The notes beneath the pieces are model-generated. The model saw only the letters and a program-made list of their open reading frames with translations. It was not told the origin of the DNA and searched no databases. The position numbers and the translations under genes were made by a program. Shown here piece by piece: positions 1 through 6,622 of a stretch of 12,121 bases of DNA. Every line of letters starts with the position of its first letter. Positions within the stretch are counted from its first letter, which is position 1. Source of the DNA: Fimenecus sp963624605 (GTDB lineage: Bacteria; Bacillota; Clostridia; Oscillospirales; Acutalibacteraceae); the NCBI GenBank assembly GCA_963624605.1, contig CAVFQD010000052.1, positions 1 through 12,121 on the forward strand, read 5' to 3'.

Positions 1-50
1 GCAGGTTTAATTAGATGATTTTTAATAAACTATTTGTTGCCTGAAAGGCT

Positions 51-608
51 ATGGTGATTAATATGGAAAACAACGAATTCAATCAAACTCAAAGCACCGC
101 AGTACTTGAAGCTCAGGCGGCTCTTGAGGAGAAGCCCCGTGAAAATGTCGCACTCGGCATACTCGGAGCATTCCTTTTCTCGCTTGCCGGCGGTATTGTT
201 TATTTTGTGCTTTACCAGTTCGGTTATCTTGCGGCGTTGAGCGGCATTGTCGCTGTTGTCTGCGCTATGTACGGATATAAGATTTTTGCAAAGGGCGAAA
301 GCAGAAAGAGCGTTGTCATTGCCGTGATAATGTCGTTTATTGCGATTATACTCGCATGGTACGGCTGCCTTGCAAAGGATGTTTACGACGCTTATGCCGA
401 ATGGTATCAGAGCGGCGAAATCGACTACACCGTAAACTACACGACCGCATTTTTGAACGCTTATATCTTCCTTGACGACGCCGATGTCGCAAGGAGCTAT
501 TATGCCGATCTTGTCGTAAGCCTCTTCCTTTCGATTGTCGGTTGTATAGGAATGCTTGTCAGAAGCAATACCGATCGCAAGACTGCCGAAAAAAATAAAG
601 ACAGGTAA
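51..608 (+). CDS. Hypothetical four-helix membrane protein
   Basis: I do not recognise this 185-residue protein. The first 33 residues are polar (Asn, Gln and Glu rich) and are followed by four hydrophobic segments at about residues 34-56, 59-76, 87-107 and 151-172. A polar loop of about 40 residues, rich in Tyr and Asp, separates helices 3 and 4. The C-terminus is a short charged, Lys-rich tail. No signal peptide, Cys cluster or catalytic motif is seen, so it is probably an integral membrane protein of unknown role. The start is uncertain. GAAAGG at 43-48 lies only 2 bases before ATG 51, 5 bases before the in-frame GTG 54 and 14 before ATG 63, so GTG 54 has the best spacing. No promoter is obvious in bases 1-50, so the gene may belong to a transcript that begins outside the window. 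Confidence 0.7.
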   Translation: MVINMENNEFNQTQSTAVLEAQAALEEKPRENVALGILGAFLFSLAGGIVYFVLYQFGYLAALSGIVAVVCAMYGYKIFAKGESRKSVVIAVIMSFIAIILAWYGCLAKDVYDAYAEWYQSGEIDYTVNYTTAFLNAYIFLDDADVARSYYADLVVSLFLSIVGCIGMLVRSNTDRKTAEKNKDR

Positions 609-624
609 AACGCTTCGAGGCGTT
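609..624 (+). repeat. Short inverted repeat after the first gene
   Basis: AACGC (609-613) and GCGTT (620-624) form a 5-bp inverted repeat with loop TTCGAG, directly after the stop codon at 606-608. There is no T-run, so it is at best a weak terminator. Its right arm overlaps the first two bases of the -35 box at 623-628. Confidence 0.35.
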
Positions 625-651
625 GACAAAATCACGCTCGAGTGATAAAAT
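623..651 (+). promoter_or_regulatory. Sigma-A type promoter of the FAD-dehydrogenase gene, with internal dyad
   Basis: A perfect -35 TTGACA (623-628) is followed by a 17-base spacer and -10 TAAAAT (646-651). Transcription should start near 658, giving a leader of about 68 nt before ATG 726. The spacer carries an inverted repeat, ATCAC (631-635) and GTGAT (642-646), around GCTCGA. That position suits a repressor operator. Confidence 0.75.
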
Positions 652-662
652 TTAGAGCGGTA

Positions 663-703
663 AAGGTTTACGGTGCTTTCTTTTCAACAAGGCCGTAAGC
701 CTT
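663..703 (+). promoter_or_regulatory. Leader hairpin upstream of the FAD-dehydrogenase gene
   Basis: AAGGTTTACGG (663-673) pairs with CCGTAAGCCTT (693-703) over 11 positions, with one G-U pair and a 19-nt loop. A U-rich stretch (TTATTATATTTT) follows, then the ribosome binding site AGGAG at 714-718. It lies inside the predicted 5' leader, so it could be an attenuator or an mRNA-stabilising hairpin. It could also simply terminate read-through from upstream. Confidence 0.5.
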
Positions 704-725
704 ATTATATTTTAGGAGTAAGATT

Positions 726-2099
726 ATGAAATACGATGTAGTAATTGTCGGAGCGGGCCCCGGAGGAATTTTTTCCGCCTACGAGCTTGTGAAAATGAAT
801 CCGTCGCTTAAAATAGTTGTCCTTGAGGCGGGAAATCCGCTTGATAAAAGAAAATGCCCGATTGACGGCAAAAAGATTAAGTCTTGCATAGGCTGCAAGC
901 CCTGCTCGATAATGAACGGCTTCGGCGGCGCAGGCGCATTTTCCGACGGCAAGTACAACATAACAAACCAGTTCGGCGGAACTCTTTACGAATATATCGG
1001 CAAGGATGAGGCTCTTGAGCTTATGCGCTATGTCGATGAAATCAATCTCAAATACGGCGGCGAGGGTACAAAGCTTTATTCCACCGCAAATTCCGAGATT
1101 AAAAAGCAGTGCTTACAGCACGGGCTTATGCTCCTTGACGCTTCGGTGCGCCATCTCGGAACAGATATAAACTATGTCGTTCTCGAAAACCTTTACAATG
1201 ACCTTAAAGACAAGGTTGAGTTCAAATTCAGAGCCGTGGCGCAAAGGGTTGAAAAGACTGATACGGGCTACATTGTCGGCACCGAGGACGGAGAGAGCTA
1301 TGAGGCGGATTACTGCGTAATTTCCGTCGGCAGAAGCGGAAGCAAGTGGATGGAAACCGTTTGCGACGACCTTAAAATCCCCACAAAGAGCAACCGCGTA
1401 GATATAGGCGTGCGCGTCGAGCTTCCGTACGAGATTTTCTCACACCTTACCGATGAGCTTTATGAAAGCAAGATCGTTTACCGTACCGAAAAGTACGAGG
1501 ACCTTGTAAGAACCTTCTGTATGAACCCGAAGGGCGCAGTCGTAAACGAAAACACGAACGGAATCGTAACCGTAAACGGTCACAGCTATGAGGACCCCGC
1601 AAAGCAGACAAACAACACGAATTTTGCGCTTTTGGTTGCAAAGCATTTCTCCGAGCCGTTTAAGGACAGTAACGGCTACGGCGAGAGCATTGCAAGACTT
1701 TCCAATATGTTGGGCGGTGGAGTTATCGTGCAGCGCTTCGGCGACCTTATAAACGGCAAGCGAAGCACTCCCGACAGAATAAGAGAGGCGTTTATCACCC
1801 CCACTCTCAACGCAACTCCCGGCGATTTGAGCCTTGTTATACCCAAGAGAATACTTGACGGCATAATCGAAATGATTTATGCGCTTGACAAGATAGCTCC
1901 CGGCACCGCAAACACCGACACGCTCCTTTACGGCGTTGAGGTCAAGTTTTACAATATGGAAGTGGCTCTTGACGACCGCTTGCAGACCTGCCATGAGGGA
2001 CTTTATGTCATCGGCGATTGCAGCGGCATCACACATTCGCTCTCACACGCTTCGGCGAGCGGAATTCATGTTGCGAGGGACATACTTTCCCAAAAATAA
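726..2099 (+). CDS. FAD-dependent dehydrogenase of the COG2509 type
   Basis: This 457-residue flavoprotein opens with a Rossmann beta strand and the dinucleotide-binding motif GAGPGG (9-14). An acidic residue at the end of strand 2 (E34) would bind the adenosine ribose of FAD. A Cys-rich segment (C44, C54, C57, C60) precedes GFGGAGAFSDGK (65-76), a glycine-rich stretch I associate with the COG2509 'uncharacterized FAD-dependent dehydrogenase' family. The C-terminus has the second FAD motif, GLYVIGDCSG (425-434), followed by a His/Ser/Ala-rich segment ending ASG. The length fits the family, and the start is supported by AGGAG 7 bases upstream. Substrate and partner are unknown for this group; a cytoplasmic redox role is inferred from the fold. 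It has its own promoter and is followed by a terminator, so it is probably monocistronic. Confidence 0.87.
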   Translation: MKYDVVIVGAGPGGIFSAYELVKMNPSLKIVVLEAGNPLDKRKCPIDGKKIKSCIGCKPCSIMNGFGGAGAFSDGKYNITNQFGGTLYEYIGKDEALELMRYVDEINLKYGGEGTKLYSTANSEIKKQCLQHGLMLLDASVRHLGTDINYVVLENLYNDLKDKVEFKFRAVAQRVEKTDTGYIVGTEDGESYEADYCVISVGRSGSKWMETVCDDLKIPTKSNRVDIGVRVELPYEIFSHLTDELYESKIVYRTEKYEDLVRTFCMNPKGAVVNENTNGIVTVNGHSYEDPAKQTNNTNFALLVAKHFSEPFKDSNGYGESIARLSNMLGGGVIVQRFGDLINGKRSTPDRIREAFITPTLNATPGDLSLVIPKRILDGIIEMIYALDKIAPGTANTDTLLYGVEVKFYNMEVALDDRLQTCHEGLYVIGDCSGITHSLSHASASGIHVARDILSQK

Positions 2100-2134
2100 C
2101 ACAAAAATAATATTTATACTTACAGTGGCAAAGG

Positions 2135-2157
2135 GTCGGGCGTCAGCCCGACTTTTT
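2135..2157 (+). terminator. Intrinsic terminator of the FAD-dehydrogenase gene
   Basis: GTCGGGC (2135-2141) and GCCCGAC (2146-2152) form a perfect 7-bp GC-rich stem with loop GTCA, followed at once by TTTTT (2153-2157). It lies 36 bases after the stop codon at 2097-2099. Confidence 0.88.
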
Positions 2158-2182
2158 GTGCCCTTATACGCTGTGCGATTTG

Positions 2183-2211
2183 TTGACACGGGCGTAATAT
2201 TATGGTATATT
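2183..2211 (+). promoter_or_regulatory. Strong promoter of the polysaccharide-export operon
   Basis: A perfect -35 TTGACA (2183-2188), a 17-base spacer and -10 TATATT (2206-2211). The expected start near 2218 leaves a leader of about 49 nt before ATG 2267. The leader contains a small hairpin, TCGCT (2227-2231) with AGCGA (2239-2243). The promoter's position supports the long N-terminal form of the permease. Confidence 0.8.
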
Positions 2212-2266
2212 TTAATATGTATTTTGTCGCTTAAATTCAGCGAAAAAAATTAAAGGTAGTGAACAA

Positions 2267-3226
2267 ATGTCAAAGAATAAAATTGTAACCGCCGTTTGCA
2301 CCGTAACGGGACTTCTCGGGCTCGGCTGCGGGCTTTATGATTTTCAAAACGGAGCATGGGTGCTCGATGTTGAAAGAATCGTAATCTGTATGTTCGGACC
2401 GACTCTTGTTATCGGCGGATTGCTGTTTGTATTGCTCAACAGAAGGGAACTTTCGGCTACGGGTGCGGTTTTCGGCAAGTACCGTTATCTGGTCGGAAAC
2501 CTTATTTCGAGAGACTTGAAGGTCAAATACCGCCGCAGTACGCTTGGATTTTTGTGGAGCGTGCTCAACCCGCTTCTGATGGCGCTTGTTATCAATGCGG
2601 TATTCTCCAACCTGTTTAAGTTTAAGATTGAATACTTTATAGTTTATTACCTTACAGGCTCTCTCATATTTAACTTTATGACCGAAGCCACAAGCGCATC
2701 GCTTACATCCGTGCTCGGTGCGGCGTCGCTTATCAAAAAGGTCTATATCCCGAAGTACATATTCCCGCTTGAGAAATGCCTGTTTGCATTTGTGAATATG
2801 CTTTTCTCGTCGGTTGCGGTAATTATAGTAATAATCATCAAGAGGATGCCCGTTCATTGGACGGTATTGATGTTCTTCTTCCCGATGATATGTGTGTTGA
2901 TATTCAGCCTCGGAATGAGCTTGATACTTTCGTCGGTAAATGTATTCTTCAGGGATGTCGGACATCTTTATTCGGTATTTACGGTTGCGTGGATGTACTT
3001 AACGCCTATCATTTATCCCAAGGACATACTTCCCGACTTTATACTCAACTTAATGAATTTGAATCCGATGTTTTACTATGTCGAGTATTTCAGAGAGGTA
3101 GTTATGTACGGCACAATACCTAACCTTACGGCTCACTTGATGTGCATAGTATATGCGTTCCTGTTCCTTGCGCTTGGTCTGATAATTTTCAAGAAGCAGC
3201 AGGATAAATTTATTCTTTACATTTAA
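2267..3226 (+). CDS. ABC-2 type polysaccharide export permease (Wzm/TagG-like)
   Basis: The transmembrane half of an ABC exporter for a lipid-linked surface polysaccharide or teichoic-acid-like polymer. The family signature RDLKVKYRRSTLGFLWS (82-98) marks the cytoplasmic amphipathic helix before the first core membrane helix. NVFFRDVGH (225-233) and NPMFYYVEYFRE (266-277) are also typical. About six core hydrophobic segments lie at roughly 97-115, 122-140, 173-192, 198-222, 235-251 and 290-309. Unusually, about 65 residues precede the core and carry two extra hydrophobic segments (about 7-24 and 37-57); usual members are nearer 260 residues. AAAGG at 2252-2256 lies 10 bases before this ATG, and the promoter at 2183-2211 fits it. 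The ATPase partner follows after 12 bases. The transported polymer cannot be told from the sequence. Confidence 0.9.
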   Translation: MSKNKIVTAVCTVTGLLGLGCGLYDFQNGAWVLDVERIVICMFGPTLVIGGLLFVLLNRRELSATGAVFGKYRYLVGNLISRDLKVKYRRSTLGFLWSVLNPLLMALVINAVFSNLFKFKIEYFIVYYLTGSLIFNFMTEATSASLTSVLGAASLIKKVYIPKYIFPLEKCLFAFVNMLFSSVAVIIVIIIKRMPVHWTVLMFFFPMICVLIFSLGMSLILSSVNVFFRDVGHLYSVFTVAWMYLTPIIYPKDILPDFILNLMNLNPMFYYVEYFREVVMYGTIPNLTAHLMCIVYAFLFLALGLIIFKKQQDKFILYI

Positions 3227-3238
3227 GGGGGCGCTCAA

Positions 3239-3988
3239 ATGGACAGCAATAATGTAATTGAGGTTAAAAATGTTACAATGCGCTTTAATATGTCAAAGGA
3301 GCGCGTTGACAGCTTAAAAGAATATGTTATTAAGTTTGCTAAGCATCAGCTTAAGTATGAGGAGTTTATTGCGCTTAATGATGTAAGTCTTTCAATAAAA
3401 AAAGGCGAGGTTGTCGGAATTGTAGGGCTTAACGGCTCGGGAAAAAGCACGCTGCTCAAGGTTATTTCCGGCATACTGCGGCCTTCGGACGGAAGTGCGG
3501 CGATAGTCGGCTCGATATCTCCGCTTATTGAGCTCGGAGCGGGCTTCGACTATGACCTTACCGCAAGGGAAAATGTTTTCCTCAACGGCTCGGTTCTCGG
3601 CTTCTCAAAGAAAACAATGACGGAAAAAATGGACGAGATTATAGATTTCGCCGAGCTGAGAGATTTTATGGATGTTGCGATAAAGAACTTCAGCTCCGGC
3701 ATGGTTGCTCGCCTCGGCTTCTCGATAGCAACCATTACCCGTCCCGATATACTTATCGTCGATGAAATCCTCGCTGTCGGAGACTTCCTCTTCCAGCAGA
3801 AGTGCGAAAAGCGAATTTCGGAAATGATGAGCGGCGGCACAACGGTTATCATCGTATCCCACTCGATCGGGCAGATTGAACGCCTTTGCAACAGGGTCAT
3901 ATGGCTCGATAAGGGCAATGTCATAATGGACGGTCCTACGCAGGAGGTCTGCGATTTGTATAAGGAGAAGGCCGGAAACTGCAAATAA
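3239..3988 (+). CDS. ABC transporter ATPase for polysaccharide export (Wzt/TagH-like, short form)
   Basis: The nucleotide-binding subunit that pairs with the permease just upstream. Walker A is GLNGSGKST (63-71), the ABC signature FSSGM (151-155), Walker B ILIVDE (171-176), and the switch histidine H208 sits in VSHS. The segment SPLIELGAGFDYDLTARENV (94-113) is typical of the Wzt/TagH group, which has Glu (E98) where most ABC proteins have the Q-loop Gln. At 249 residues it ends soon after the ATPase fold, so it lacks the C-terminal carbohydrate-binding domain of long Wzt proteins. By analogy, export is likely coupled without capping-dependent chain recognition. The ribosome binding site AAGGGGG overlaps the permease stop codon, showing tight translational coupling. 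Confidence 0.92.
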   Translation: MDSNNVIEVKNVTMRFNMSKERVDSLKEYVIKFAKHQLKYEEFIALNDVSLSIKKGEVVGIVGLNGSGKSTLLKVISGILRPSDGSAAIVGSISPLIELGAGFDYDLTARENVFLNGSVLGFSKKTMTEKMDEIIDFAELRDFMDVAIKNFSSGMVARLGFSIATITRPDILIVDEILAVGDFLFQQKCEKRISEMMSGGTTVIIVSHSIGQIERLCNRVIWLDKGNVIMDGPTQEVCDLYKEKAGNCK

Positions 3989-4003
3989 GACAGGGGAAAA
4001 GGA

Positions 4004-5866
4004 ATGAATTTGAGTACGGGAACCCAATCGGGTTCGGGCAAAAGGCGACCATCACTTTTCAGACGGCTTGTATTTCTCATAAAATGCCTTGCGGCTTGGA
4101 GACTGTTGGCTTATCTTAAACGCAACGGCTTGAAAGCAACGCTGTACAGGGTGCTCAGGGGAAACGGTCCTATGCCCGTGGATAAGGGTAAGCTGAAAAA
4201 GATAAGCGACGATTATTATATTTCGGAGAAAAGGCGGCAGGAGGAAGAATGTACGGCATTTCTCCGCAATATCAAATTCAGCGTGCTTGTGCCTCTTTAC
4301 AACACACCGGAAAAATTTCTTAAAGAGATGATTGAGTCCGTTCAGGCTCAGACTTACAAGAACTGGGAGCTTTGTCTTGCGGACGGAAGCGACGCAGAGC
4401 ACGCTTTTGTCGGCGACATATGTAAAAAATACGCCGAAGCGGACAAGCGTATAAAATACGAAAAGCTTGAAAAAAATTTCGGCATTTCGGAGAATACGAA
4501 CGCTTGTATAAGAATGGCGACAGGCGAATATATTGCGCTTTTCGACCACGATGATCTGCTTCATCCGTCGGTGCTTTACGAGGTTATGAAAGCTATATGC
4601 GAGCAAAATGCGGATTACATCTATACCGATGAAAACACCTTTTCAAAAGAGCCTCACGACGCATACAATCCGCATTTTAAGCCTGACTTTTCACCGGATA
4701 CGCTTCGCAGCTACAACTATATATGCCACTTGTCCGTATTCTCAAGAAAATTGCTTGACAGCGTGGGATATTTCAGAAGCGAATACGACGGCAGTCAGGA
4801 CTACGACCTTATCCTGCGCCTTACCGAAAAGGCGAAAAAGGTCTGGCACATAAGGAAAGCTCTCTATTATTGGAGAGCGCATAAAGATTCGGTTGCACAG
4901 GATGTCGGTGCAAAGCCCTATACGATTACGGCGGCGAAAAAGGCGCTTGCGGCACATCTTGAAAGGTGCGGCTTAAAGGGTGAGGTGCTCGACTCATCGG
5001 TGCCCACCACTTATCATATTAAGTATAAAACAGAGGGAAATCCGCTCATTTCGATAATTATTCCGAACAAGGACCATACGGACGACCTCGATGTCTGCAT
5101 TAAGTCGCTTTACGACAAGTCGGCGTATAAGAATTTTGAGATAATAATCGTCGAAAACAACAGCACGGAAAAAGACACCTTTGAATATTACGAAAAGCTC
5201 AAGCAGAAGCATGAGAATATCAAAATCGTTACTTGGAGCGGCGAATTTAATTACTCGGCAATAAATAACTTCGGCGCAAGCTCCGCAAGGGGAGAGTATA
5301 TACTTCTTCTCAACAACGATGTTGAGATAATAAATGACGGCTGCCTTGAGGAAATGCTTATGTTTGCTTCGCGTAAGGATGTCGGCGCGGTCGGCGCAAA
5401 GCTTTACTATTCGGACGGCACCGTTCAGCACGCAGGTATCATTCTCGGGCTTGGCGGCGTTGCGGGACATGCTCACAAGCATTTCGGTCGCAATGACCCC
5501 GGCTATGCGGCGAGGGCGAGCATTGCACAGAATCTAACGGCTTGTACGGCGGCTTGCCTTATGATGAGGCGCGAGGTGTTCGACGAGGTCGGCGGGCTTG
5601 ACGAACGGCTTGCCGTTGCGTTCAATGATGTCGATTTATGTATGAAAATACGCCAAAAAGGCTATCTTATAGTGTTCACACCGTACGCAGAGCTGTATCA
5701 TTATGAATCCAAATCAAGAGGCAGGGAAAACAGTGCCGAAAAGATGGAACGCTTTTCAGACGAAATAAGATATTTTGAAAAAAAGTGGCAAAAGCAGCTC
5801 AATGACGGAGATCCGTACTATAATCCGAACCTTACGCTGACAAGAGAAGACTTTTCACTGAAATAA
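4004..5866 (+). CDS. Bifunctional family 2 glycosyltransferase with two GT-A domains
   Basis: This 620-residue protein holds two consecutive GT2 domains. The first (about 92-300) begins SVLVPLYN (93-100), has the nucleotide-sugar/metal motif DHDD (181-184) and the catalytic-region motif SQDYDL (264-269). The second (about 348-600) begins SIIIPNKD (350-357), with NND at 437-439 (LLLNNDVE) and NDVDLC (541-546). The end, YYNPNLTLTREDF (605-617), is one I recognise from large GT2 enzymes of surface-polysaccharide clusters. The N-terminal 50 residues are basic and amphipathic (about 18-50), suggesting peripheral membrane attachment but no true signal peptide. It starts 15 bases after the ATPase stop codon, with AAGGA close to the ATG and AGGGG slightly upstream. 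With both domains intact it could add two sugars or polymerise an alternating chain before export. Donor and acceptor sugars are not readable from sequence. Confidence 0.88.
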   Translation: MNLSTGTQSGSGKRRPSLFRRLVFLIKCLAAWRLLAYLKRNGLKATLYRVLRGNGPMPVDKGKLKKISDDYYISEKRRQEEECTAFLRNIKFSVLVPLYNTPEKFLKEMIESVQAQTYKNWELCLADGSDAEHAFVGDICKKYAEADKRIKYEKLEKNFGISENTNACIRMATGEYIALFDHDDLLHPSVLYEVMKAICEQNADYIYTDENTFSKEPHDAYNPHFKPDFSPDTLRSYNYICHLSVFSRKLLDSVGYFRSEYDGSQDYDLILRLTEKAKKVWHIRKALYYWRAHKDSVAQDVGAKPYTITAAKKALAAHLERCGLKGEVLDSSVPTTYHIKYKTEGNPLISIIIPNKDHTDDLDVCIKSLYDKSAYKNFEIIIVENNSTEKDTFEYYEKLKQKHENIKIVTWSGEFNYSAINNFGASSARGEYILLLNNDVEIINDGCLEEMLMFASRKDVGAVGAKLYYSDGTVQHAGIILGLGGVAGHAHKHFGRNDPGYAARASIAQNLTACTAACLMMRREVFDEVGGLDERLAVAFNDVDLCMKIRQKGYLIVFTPYAELYHYESKSRGRENSAEKMERFSDEIRYFEKKWQKQLNDGDPYYNPNLTLTREDFSLK

Positions 5867-5878
5867 TAAAAGTAAATC

Positions 5879-5959
5879 AAGGCACGCTTCGTTTGAGGCG
5901 CGCCTTAAACTGTGTCGCCTCTCGGCGGCACGGCTTTAGCCTGATTGCCCTGTTTTTTT
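5879..5959 (+). terminator. Hairpin cluster ending the export operon
   Basis: Three hairpins follow the glycosyltransferase stop codon. The first pairs 5879-5887 with 5898-5906 (nine positions, one mismatch). The second pairs GTGTCGCC (5912-5919) with GGCGGCAC (5924-5931), loop TCTC, one G-U pair. The third pairs GGCT (5932-5935) with AGCC (5938-5941). A seven-T run (5953-5959) lies 11 bases beyond the last hairpin. The region probably terminates transcription, but no single stem abuts the T-run as in a textbook terminator. From here to the promoter at 6037 I see nothing else. Confidence 0.5.
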
Positions 5960-6036
5960 ATAATCGGTATGTTTTACAAAGCATAATACGGGCGAAAAAA
6001 CGTTTTTGTTAATAGTGCCGAAATGGGAAAAAGTTG

Positions 6037-6064
6037 TTGACATTTTTATTATTTAGTGTATTAT
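6037..6064 (+). promoter_or_regulatory. Promoter of the feo iron-uptake operon
   Basis: A perfect -35 TTGACA (6037-6042), a 16-base AT-rich spacer and -10 TATTAT (6059-6064). Overlapping AT-rich alternatives exist at 6062-6070. The expected transcription start, about 6071, falls at the left edge of the dyad at 6072-6089. Confidence 0.75.
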
Positions 6065-6071
6065 TATATTA

Positions 6072-6089
6072 GGTTAGCAAGGACTAACC
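6072..6089 (+). promoter_or_regulatory. Putative metal-regulator operator 1 (GGTTAG-N6-CTAACC)
   Basis: A perfect 6-bp inverted repeat, GGTTAG (6072-6077) and CTAACC (6084-6089), with a 6-base centre, sits at the predicted transcription start of the feo operon. The left arm read from 6069 is TTAGGTTAG, identical to a half-site of the DtxR/IdeR iron box, though the half-site spacing is wider. Occupancy would block transcription. The same arrangement recurs at 6623-6640. Confidence 0.65.
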
Positions 6090-6096
6090 GGTATTT

Positions 6097-6112
6097 TGCC
6101 GCCCAAACGGCA
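6097..6112 (+). repeat. Leader hairpin before the first feoA gene
   Basis: TGCCG (6097-6101) and CGGCA (6108-6112) form a 5-bp stem with loop CCCAAA in the feo leader, just ahead of the ribosome binding site GAGG at 6118-6121. Function unknown. Confidence 0.4.
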
Positions 6113-6129
6113 TAAATGAGGTTGAAGAT

Positions 6130-6342
6130 ATGATGCCTTTATCATTCGCCACGGTAGGCGAGGACAATATTATAAAAAGAATCGGAGGCAAGCCCGAGGT
6201 CAAGAAGCATCTTGAAAACTTAGGCTTCGTGGTCGGGGGAAATGTAAAGGTTATCGCAACGCTCGGCGGAAATGTAATAGTAAATGTCAAGGAAACAAGA
6301 GTTGCGATAAGCGAGGAAATGGCTCAGAAAATAATGATATAA
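6130..6342 (+). CDS. feoA: FeoA-like ferrous iron transport protein (first copy)
   Basis: A 70-residue cytoplasmic SH3-like protein of the FeoA family, which acts with FeoB in Fe(II) uptake, probably by binding its cytoplasmic part. The family pattern is visible: an N-terminal polar strand, a helix with the LENLGFVVGGNVKVI segment (28-42, corresponding to the usual LxxLGhxPGxxV motif), then GGNVIVNVKETRVAISEEMAQKI, matching the FeoA strand that ends in an xxLxxxxAxxI-like helix. The start codon is either of two adjacent ATGs, 6130 or 6133; GAGG at 6118-6121 gives 8 or 11 bases, favouring 6130. It is the first gene of the operon, 25 bases before a second FeoA-like gene. Confidence 0.87.
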   Translation: MMPLSFATVGEDNIIKRIGGKPEVKKHLENLGFVVGGNVKVIATLGGNVIVNVKETRVAISEEMAQKIMI

Positions 6343-6367
6343 AATTTTGTTAAAGGAGGATATTAAG

Positions 6368-6592
6368 GTGGATACATTGAAAACCGTCAAGGTCGGCTCA
6401 ACCGTTAAGGTTAAGAAGCTTCACGGCGAGGGCGCGATAAAGCGCAGAATTATGGATATGGGTATCACCAAGGGCGTTGAAGTCTATGTTCGTAAGGTTG
6501 CACCCCTCGGAGATCCGATTGAAGTTACTGTCAGAGGCTATGAGCTTTCATTGAGAAAGGCTGATGCCGAGATGATTGAAATCGAAGCATAA
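6368..6592 (+). CDS. feoA: FeoA-like ferrous iron transport protein (second copy)
   Basis: A 74-residue FeoA-family SH3-like protein. The central motif IKRRIMDMGITKGVEVYVRKVAPLGDPIEV is classical FeoA: an RRhxDMGhxxGxxV turn and an APLGDPhxh strand. RGYELSLRKADAEMIEI follows, corresponding to the family's RGxxLSLRxxEAxxI ending. I place the start at GTG 6368 because AAAGGAGG (6352-6359) lies 8 bases upstream. A longer reading from TTG 6347 would include the ribosome binding site itself and can be dismissed. This copy matches the family consensus better than the first, so the two are diverged and may do different jobs, for example FeoB binding versus regulation (inference). Confidence 0.9.
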   Translation: MDTLKTVKVGSTVKVKKLHGEGAIKRRIMDMGITKGVEVYVRKVAPLGDPIEVTVRGYELSLRKADAEMIEIEA

Positions 6593-6622
6593 AACTTTGG
6601 TTTCATTTATTTTTTAATCACG

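Noticed and set aside
1440..2036. Open frame of 198 codons on the minus strand inside the FAD-dehydrogenase gene
   Set aside because: Fully antisense to a conserved flavoprotein, with no start signal or family resemblance.
2270..2965. Open frame of 231 codons on the minus strand inside the permease gene
   Set aside because: Rich in Tyr, His, Arg and Glu as expected from reading membrane-protein codons backwards; no independent support.
6347..6367. Longer start (TTG 6347) for the second feoA gene
   Set aside because: The extra codons include the ribosome binding site AAAGGAGG; GTG 6368 has ideal spacing and matches the usual FeoA length.
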